Assembly: GCA_016550415.1 (NCBI GenBank)
Contig: JABXGU010000251.1
Span: 1 to 6,099, forward strand
DNA from: an archaeon
GTDB lineage: Archaea; Asgardarchaeota; Hermodarchaeia; Hermodarchaeales; Hermodarchaeaceae
DNA: 6,099 bases
Direction of reading: 5' to 3'
Below the pieces are notes generated by a model. It was not told the DNA's origin and ran no database searches. It saw only the letters and a program-made list of their open reading frames with translations. Numbering within the stretch: the stretch's first letter is position 1; every line of letters starts with the position of its first letter. The position numbers and the translations under genes are program-made. Shown piece by piece: positions 1-4,123 of the stretch.

Positions 1-183
1 AGCCTTGGCTGGAATTGGACTGGCTTTCTCTACATTATTTTCATCATACCTGGGATGGGAGTTGTTGGCGCATCAACAATTCTCATCCTGCGCGACCCAG
101 TGAAATACGCGTCTCGAGCTAGCCTATGTGATAAGGTGGGGGCTTTTCTTGGCCTAACCAACTTTGTCCTTGGCGCCCTATGA
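1..183 (+). CDS. C-terminal end of a membrane protein (5' truncated by window edge)
   Basis: Frame 1 is open from the first base to a TGA at 181-183, giving 60 C-terminal residues; the start lies outside the window. The fragment begins SLGWNWTGFLYII and ends TNFVLGAL. It contains one clear hydrophobic segment (about residues 8-29, rich in I, V, G and F), a short polar loop with basic residues (RDPVKYASR), and a second, weaker hydrophobic stretch at the very end. This suggests an integral membrane protein with at least two C-terminal membrane segments. Its stop overlaps the ATG of the phosphoesterase gene by 4 bp (ATGA), which supports both the reading frame and co-transcription. No family could be recognised from this fragment, and no function is proposed. 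Confidence 0.7.
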   Translation, partial: SLGWNWTGFLYIIFIIPGMGVVGASTILILRDPVKYASRASLCDKVGAFLGLTNFVLGAL

Positions 184-914
184 ATCTTAAAGAGAGGACG
201 GAGGAACAAAGCCTGCAAATCGCTGCAACCAGCGATATTCATTGGCCCCAATTCAAGGAACTATTCATAGAAGCCCTAAGTCATCTTCCAAATAACATAG
301 ACTTATTCCTATTGGCTGGAGACCTCGTTTATCGAGGTAACCAGAGTGGAATGCAGCCCCTTGTAGAGCAATTGGAGGCTGCCAAGATAGATTGCCCAAT
401 ATTCGCAGTATTTGGTAATGATGACTATGACTCGATAAAAGAGCAACTCCAGACAATTGCTTCAGAAACCATCACATTCCTTGACGATGAAATAGGATTT
501 ATTAAAATCCAAGGAGAACAACTTTCCATCGTGGGCAGTCGAGGAGTACTGGATCAACCAACCTATTGGCAAGCCCGCAATCTACCAGGAATAAGAAAAC
601 AATATGATTCCCGAATCACACATCTAAATGAACTTCTTTCAAAAGCGCACAATCAAACAAAACACACCATCTTATTGACTCATTATGCACCAACATTTGC
701 TACCATGCTGGGTGAACAAAAACGGTCATTCAAACAGATGGGAAGCCAACGTGTTGAAAGTCTTTTGAGACGGTATAAGCCCACAATGGCTATCCATGGG
801 CATTGTCATAATGGAAAAAAGCAGGGAATTGTGGGAAGTATTCCAATCTACAATGTTGCACTTCCACTGAATGGAAGAATAGTCACAATTGAGTTTCCTC
901 CCAAAGAAGAATAG
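180..914 (+). CDS. Calcineurin-like metallophosphoesterase, 244 aa
   Basis: This is a binuclear-metal phosphoesterase of the calcineurin-like superfamily, probably cytosolic because no signal peptide or membrane segment is seen. The family motifs appear in order: DIH (D19, H21), GD (G47-D48 in LLAGDLV), GND (G79-N80-D81), a lone metal-ligand histidine in LLTHYAP (H168), and GHCH (G207 to H210). The histidine of the classical GNHE motif, often the proton donor, is Asp81 here; non-His residues at this site are known in YfcE/MJ0936-like phosphodiesterases. The length suits a single-domain enzyme of this superfamily. The substrate cannot be predicted: phosphodiester, cyclic nucleotide and phosphoprotein substrates all occur in the superfamily. 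The start at 180 is chosen because it forms a 4-bp ATGA overlap with the upstream membrane-protein gene and lies 18 residues before the DxH motif. No Shine-Dalgarno sequence precedes it, consistent with coupling to translation of the gene before it. Confidence 0.92.
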   Translation: MNLKERTEEQSLQIAATSDIHWPQFKELFIEALSHLPNNIDLFLLAGDLVYRGNQSGMQPLVEQLEAAKIDCPIFAVFGNDDYDSIKEQLQTIASETITFLDDEIGFIKIQGEQLSIVGSRGVLDQPTYWQARNLPGIRKQYDSRITHLNELLSKAHNQTKHTILLTHYAPTFATMLGEQKRSFKQMGSQRVESLLRRYKPTMAIHGHCHNGKKQGIVGSIPIYNVALPLNGRIVTIEFPPKEE

Positions 915-1038
915 AAGAATTATCATATGCGCCATTAAAAACGTTAAAGTCGGCATAAAATGCGCATTATACTCCATTTAGAGGCTAATTTTCGAAAAAA
1001 AGGAAAACTATATCAACGATGACACCGACAAAAAAGGT
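915..1038. promoter_or_regulatory. Spacer with an imperfect direct repeat and palindrome
   Basis: This 124-bp A/T-rich spacer contains ATGCGCCATTA at 927-937 and ATGCGCATTA at 960-969. The copies differ by one inserted C and lie 33 bp apart, about three helical turns. The second copy includes the perfect 8-bp palindrome ATGCGCAT (960-967). Together they could be a dimeric regulator site upstream of the zinc-finger/PH gene, but this is weak inference from two short copies. No poly-T terminator is evident directly after the phosphoesterase gene, so some readthrough is possible. Confidence 0.25.
1001..1014 (+). promoter_or_regulatory. Candidate BRE/TATA promoter for the zinc-finger/PH gene
   Basis: The sequence AGGAAAAC followed by TATATC resembles an archaeal purine-rich BRE plus TATA box. 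The TATA centre lies about 28 bases before the ATG at 1039, so the usual archaeal spacing of about 25-27 bases would put the transcription start at or next to the ATG. That would make a leaderless or nearly leaderless mRNA and explains why no properly spaced ribosome binding site is seen. Called by eye, without expression data. Confidence 0.4.
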
Positions 1039-2514
1039 ATGTCCCAGTCTGCCAGCCACCACCAAAGCAGTGATTTCTGTCCTTCTTGCCACATTAACGT
1101 AGCTGAAAGGTATTGCAGCGAATGCGGCATGGTCTTTTGCCTGAATTGTGCCCGACTTGAAGTAAAAGAATTCTATACATGTAGCCGCCACGGTCCAGAT
1201 TCTGTGAGTGAAACAGAAGGAGGAAATATTTGTCTTAAGTGTGGTGAACCAGCGCGAAGAGCAACACGTCAGGATTACCTGTGTCCAAATTGTGGGTCTT
1301 CAATGGTGACGCCTATTCATAATTTGAGACAAGCTTTGGTAAGTCGATTTCGAACAACCTATTATCGATTGCGTGCTGGACACGAGTTGATATCAAATTT
1401 TGCAGCCCGTCTTCGAATGTTGAGATGGCGCATTCGAGAATTGCGTCTTGGCGGATTTCTTCATCATCCAGAGATTGAGAAGGAATTGTTGGCGCTTATT
1501 ACCAAGGATATGCCGAGTGTGCATGAAAGGATAGTATTTCGTGCAAAGGGAATAGTGGAGCGGCACCGTGCCAGTAAGGGACGATTTATTCGTCCAGAGC
1601 ATTGGACCATCACTGACTTCCCTCTTCTGGCTGGTTTGATTGAAGGCATACAGGAAGATGTTGCTGATTATCAGAACTATTGTGAGGAACTAGTCAAAGA
1701 GCTGGATGCAAAATTAGCAACAATAGAAGAGCGCCTCTCGCCAATATCGGGCTGGCTGAAACTCTTCGCTGAGCATGTAGAGAAGCTTTGCCTGACTGAA
1801 GATGAACATCCTGTGGCTGCCATTTATCCGGTTACATTGGAAAAGCCCACGGCAGGCGAGGGACTAAACAATGGTATCCTCTTCATAACCACGCAACGAC
1901 TTCTTTTCGTTGGTCAGAAAGGCTTCTTCACGAGGGAGAAACGAGTAATCTATTCTGTTCCACTGAAAGTAATTATGGGAATTGAAGAGGAGGGACGGCT
2001 TCGCCGTAGACTTCTCATCACAATAGATGATGAAGAATCATTGAAGATAAAGGGATCCGCAAGAGTCCTTCGAGAGATACCGGATAGAATCTCCTATGCA
2101 ACGACCTTTTCAGAGCATAGTTTGGTGACTACATCAGGTTCGATGCGCGTATTAAATATGAAAGTGGACGTAAGTTCTTTGCGAATCGAGCTTGATCAGC
2201 TCATAAACATGGCAATCTCTTCCGAAGAAATACCCTCTATGAGTTCAGAAGATTTGGATGCTATGAGAGGAGCACATGATCGGGCGTATCCGGGATATCC
2301 TTTGCATTTTGGTAGCAGAGGGGATTCATCTGAACGGGACCTATTATACACACTTCAAGAACAGAAATATAGTATTCAAGCTACGATGCAGTTGCTGAAA
2401 CGTCAGTTTGAGGAAGGCAAGATTAATGATGAAAGCTTCTTCAAACAGTATAGATCATTGACTCGCGAACTTTATTCAGTGGATACCAAAATCCGAGAAC
2501 TGACTAGGATTTAG
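1039..2514 (+). CDS. B-box-like zinc finger, zinc ribbon, helical, PH/GRAM-like protein, 491 aa
   Basis: No named family was recognised, but the domain order is clear. Residues 14-51 form a cross-brace-like zinc module with eight possible ligands: C14, C17, C26, C29, C34, C37, C48 and H51. Its spacing resembles a B-box. Residues 65-85 form a separate four-cysteine zinc ribbon (C65, C68, C82, C85). Residues about 95-250 are charged and helical, with coiled-coil potential near 200-232. Residues about 258-350 look like a PH/GRAM fold: hydrophobic strands such as GILFITTQRLLFVG, then IYSVPLKVIMGIEEEG and RRRLLITID, with a basic RLRRR patch at 320-324. Residues about 432-488 form a helical hairpin with a SHOCT-like EEGKINDESFFKQY motif. 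There is no signal peptide or membrane segment. This suggests an intracellular adaptor that may bind lipid, ubiquitin or protein; that is inference. The ATG at 1039 is chosen because a TATA-like box lies about 28 bases upstream; the ATG at 1019 is out of frame. The gene converges on the ESCRT-III operon, so it is not co-transcribed with it. Confidence 0.85.
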   Translation: MSQSASHHQSSDFCPSCHINVAERYCSECGMVFCLNCARLEVKEFYTCSRHGPDSVSETEGGNICLKCGEPARRATRQDYLCPNCGSSMVTPIHNLRQALVSRFRTTYYRLRAGHELISNFAARLRMLRWRIRELRLGGFLHHPEIEKELLALITKDMPSVHERIVFRAKGIVERHRASKGRFIRPEHWTITDFPLLAGLIEGIQEDVADYQNYCEELVKELDAKLATIEERLSPISGWLKLFAEHVEKLCLTEDEHPVAAIYPVTLEKPTAGEGLNNGILFITTQRLLFVGQKGFFTREKRVIYSVPLKVIMGIEEEGRLRRRLLITIDDEESLKIKGSARVLREIPDRISYATTFSEHSLVTTSGSMRVLNMKVDVSSLRIELDQLINMAISSEEIPSMSSEDLDAMRGAHDRAYPGYPLHFGSRGDSSERDLLYTLQEQKYSIQATMQLLKRQFEEGKINDESFFKQYRSLTRELYSVDTKIRELTRI

Positions 2515-2525
2515 AATGGTGAAAC

Positions 2526-2563
2526 CCACTGTCTAGGCGGAAACTAAGCAAATTAGGTAGTGG
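2526..2563 (+). terminator. Inverted repeat in the convergent spacer, possible 3' hairpin
   Basis: The arms CCACTGTCTA (2526-2535) and TAGGTAGTGG (2554-2563) pair over 10 bases with two G-U wobbles and an 18-base loop. The structure starts 12 bases after the stop of the zinc-finger/PH gene. Because the wobbles become C-A mismatches on the other strand, the fold favours the plus-strand transcript. No T-tract follows, so it may act in transcript end formation or stability rather than as a classic terminator. The rest of the 71-bp spacer (2515-2585) shows nothing else. Confidence 0.3.
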
Positions 2564-2585
2564 TTAAGAGTAGAAGGATTAGATA

Positions 2586-3233
2586 TTACTCTTTAACTTC
2601 CTTTTTTAGACGTTCAAGTTCACGTCGCGTTCGTTCACGTCGTTCTTCAGAGGTTTCCATTTCTTCCTCTTCTTCGCCGGGTACAGAAGGTAACTGTCCA
2701 GCTTCCTCTAAAGCAACCATTGTTTCAATGTCTTCTAGTTCTGTTTCAACTTCTGCATCAAGCTCCTCATCTTCCAATCCAAGACCCAGAATTTCTTCTG
2801 TAGCCTCTGCTTCTTCAATTAGGGCTTGAGTCTCTAGGATAGTTTCTCGTGCAGATTCGGGTGAGGCTGCTTCACGGAGTTCTTGAAGAGATGTGCCAAT
2901 TCCACGAAGTGCTCCAATTACCTCTTTCTCACCACGCGCCTGTTCAATAGCTTCGACACCTCGTTCCATTAGGTCGATTTCTTGATCCACTAATCGAGCC
3001 TTCTGAAGGTATCGGCTGCGCCGGCGAAGTTGAAGCCTAGCTGTTTTCCTGTCTCCTCTTCGAACACAGCGAATAGCTTTGATTCGAGAGTCCTTGGCTT
3101 TAGTTTCGTATTCTCGCCCGCGTACTTCAAGCTGGTCGACAACACGATGAATCCTGGCGATAGTGTCTTCCTTTGGTTCAGCCTTCCGCGGAAATAGTTT
3201 CTCCCAAAATTTGCTTCGCTTTTCCTTTGGCAT
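2586..3233 (-). CDS. ESCRT-III protein, Snf7/Vps20/Vps32 (CHMP4/6-like) class, ESCRT-IIIB, 215 aa
   Basis: This is a predicted membrane-remodelling filament protein of the Snf7 family. It begins with a short basic, partly amphipathic segment (KRSKFWEKLFPRK, residues 5-17). Long, highly charged helices follow: alpha1 about 23-60 and alpha2 about 62-100, with a basic run near 60-80. The stretch LRRRSRYLQKARLVDQEID (69-87) parallels the LKRKKRYEKQLAQID region of CHMP4. Acidic helix alpha5 (LEDEELDAEVETELEDIE, 153-170) parallels the CHMP4 DEDELMAELEELE region. LPSVP at 181-185 matches the core of the MIM2 motif that Snf7/CHMP4/CHMP6 use to bind Vps4. An acidic linker and a final basic-acidic helix (about 195-215) close the protein. 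The length matches the family. ATG is preceded by AGGAGG inside the upstream gene, and only 3 bases separate the stop of ESCRT-IIIA from this ATG, so the two are one operon. Comparisons are from memory of the families, not an alignment search. Confidence 0.88.
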   Translation of the reverse strand: MPKEKRSKFWEKLFPRKAEPKEDTIARIHRVVDQLEVRGREYETKAKDSRIKAIRCVRRGDRKTARLQLRRRSRYLQKARLVDQEIDLMERGVEAIEQARGEKEVIGALRGIGTSLQELREAASPESARETILETQALIEEAEATEEILGLGLEDEELDAEVETELEDIETMVALEEAGQLPSVPGEEEEEMETSEERRERTRRELERLKKEVKE

Positions 3234-3236
3234 TTC

Positions 3237-3848
3237 CTAACTTTCCTCCTTCAGGCGACGGATTTCTTCTTCCAGTTCCGCCACTCTTTTTTCCGGTTGG
3301 GGTAGTGCGGTACCTGTTTCGACTTCGATTTCCTGATCAAGTTCGGTCAGTGCATTCGTAACTTCACCATCAGTTACTTCAGTTGAAACAGTCATCCGTT
3401 CCATTCCTGCCTCAGCCACTTCTTGGGTCATCTCGAAGTGACGGAGATTACCTTCAATTTGATCCACAAGCTGAGCAACTTCAGGTACACGTACTTGTGT
3501 ACGCAATCCACTAAGCGCTACGTTTAATTGACCTAAGATTTTAGAAATCTCGCCCATCGCTTCACTTTGGCGTAACTGGGTCTGCAATCCTTCAATTCGT
3601 AGCCTGTAGGAATCAACGCTTAGTGCCCATTTTTGGAATCTTAAATGGTGTTGTAAATATAAGCGGACTGCATCCATGTTGCCTTGGAGCCGGTATTTCT
3701 TTGCCTTCTGGCGGCTTTTACTTGCTTCCTTTTCAAGCATTTTCCGTTGCAAATCAAGCTTTCTGCAGAAGACATCGAGGCGGAAAATAAGTTTCTTTAG
3801 GTCTGGTCCACCGCCTAGCCATTGCATGAAACGGCGAATAGCTGACAC
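3237..3848 (-). CDS. ESCRT-III protein, Vps2/24/46 (CHMP1/2/3-like) class, ESCRT-IIIA, 203 aa
   Basis: This predicted ESCRT-III subunit should co-assemble with the Snf7-like product of the next gene on cytosolic membrane faces, in scission or cell division. Residues 1-12 (SAIRRFMQWLGG) form an amphipathic N-terminal helix of the membrane-inserting kind. The basic alpha1-alpha2 hairpin spans about 17-100, including KYRLQGNMDAVRLYLQHHLRFQKW, where eukaryotic Vps2/CHMP1 proteins have a glycine turn followed by A-x-x-Y. The segment RIEGLQTQLRQSEAMGEISK (84-103) resembles the CHMP1 region RVQTAVTMGKVTKSM. Alpha4 and alpha5 follow, and TNALTELDQEIEVETG (164-179) resembles the family LLQEMADEAGL segment. 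The C-terminus has a MIM1-like helix, AELEEEIRRLK (190-200). The start is GTG at 3848, with GGAAGG 8 bases upstream; an in-frame ATG at codon 8 would remove most of the amphipathic helix. It is the first gene of the operon. Confidence 0.9.
   Translation of the reverse strand: MSAIRRFMQWLGGGPDLKKLIFRLDVFCRKLDLQRKMLEKEASKSRQKAKKYRLQGNMDAVRLYLQHHLRFQKWALSVDSYRLRIEGLQTQLRQSEAMGEISKILGQLNVALSGLRTQVRVPEVAQLVDQIEGNLRHFEMTQEVAEAGMERMTVSTEVTDGEVTNALTELDQEIEVETGTALPQPEKRVAELEEEIRRLKEES
3245..3250 (-). promoter_or_regulatory. Ribosome binding site for the ESCRT-IIIB gene
   Basis: AGGAGG on the minus strand lies inside the last codons of the ESCRT-IIIA gene (Lys-Glu-Glu) and 11 bases before the ATG of the Snf7-like gene. 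It is the strongest Shine-Dalgarno sequence in the window. It indicates independent or coupled re-initiation at the second gene of the operon. Confidence 0.6.
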
Positions 3849-3884
3849 GTCTATTACCTTCCAGTTTCTCCCTTCAAATCGAGC

Positions 3885-3899
3885 TTATTATACTTTTGC
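3885..3899 (-). promoter_or_regulatory. Candidate BRE/TATA promoter of the ESCRT-III operon
   Basis: On the minus strand the sequence reads GCAAAAG then TATAATAA, a BRE-like purine-rich element and a TATA box. The TATA centre is about 40 bases before the GTG start, which predicts transcription starting around 3862 and a short leader of about 15 bases, just long enough to hold the GGAAGG ribosome binding site. Identified by eye. Confidence 0.45.
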
Positions 3900-4040
3900 T
3901 CAAGAGGTTATAATTAGTCAAGATAGTAAGGAATGCATTATTGGGATAAAAAACAATTGTAACCCTTAATCTCAGTCCTCATCCCAAAGATATTTTATCA
4001 ATTAACCAAGCTTATTCCTATTGATGATGATTTTCTTAGA

Positions 4041-4055
4041 GTAAGAATTTTATAG
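4041..4055 (+). promoter_or_regulatory. Candidate BRE/TATA promoter for the ClC gene
   Basis: GTAAGAA followed by TTTTATAG resembles an archaeal BRE/TATA pair. It predicts a transcription start near 4077 and a leader of about 47 bases. No well-placed Shine-Dalgarno sequence precedes the ATG at 4124; GAAGGT at 4099-4104 is about 19 bases away, too far for normal use. Other A/T-rich stretches nearby could serve instead. Confidence 0.3.
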
Positions 4056-4123
4056 ATGATAAAAATGGAAGTGTTCTCAGTTTCCCTAAAAGACACTTGA
4101 AGGTATGAGATACGGCAAAAGAC

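Larger units (their letters stand above)
3849..4123. other. Divergent intergenic region between the ESCRT-III operon and the ClC gene
   Basis: This 275-bp A/T-rich region separates divergent genes. Its left end carries the minus-strand operon promoter candidate. Its right third carries a plus-strand TATA-like element. Between them (about 3901-4040) I see no tRNA, repeat array or convincing small gene. An open plus-strand frame that enters this region from the antisense of the ESCRT-IIIA gene lacks any protein-like character. Confidence 0.5.

Noticed and set aside
1019..1021. ATG upstream of the zinc-finger/PH gene as its start
   Set aside because: It is out of frame with the coding region by two bases.
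2560..2829. Plus-strand serine/arginine-rich open frame
   Set aside because: It is the antisense of the acidic C-terminus of the Snf7-like gene; GAA/GAG codons read in reverse give the Ser-rich string.
3237..3848. CdvB of the TACK type (cell division ESCRT-III with a broken winged helix)
   Set aside because: No C-terminal winged-helix segment is present. The C-terminus ends in a MIM1-like helix, and the partner gene is of Snf7 class rather than CdvA or CdvC.
3676..3969. Plus-strand open frame running out of the ESCRT-IIIA gene into the divergent spacer
   Set aside because: Most of it is antisense to the ESCRT-IIIA gene, and the remainder lies over the operon promoter, with no domain or ribosome binding site.
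4105..4107. ATG after GAAGGT as the start of the ClC gene
   Set aside because: It is out of frame with the ClC reading frame and opens only a 13-codon peptide; a tiny leader peptide is possible but unsupported.
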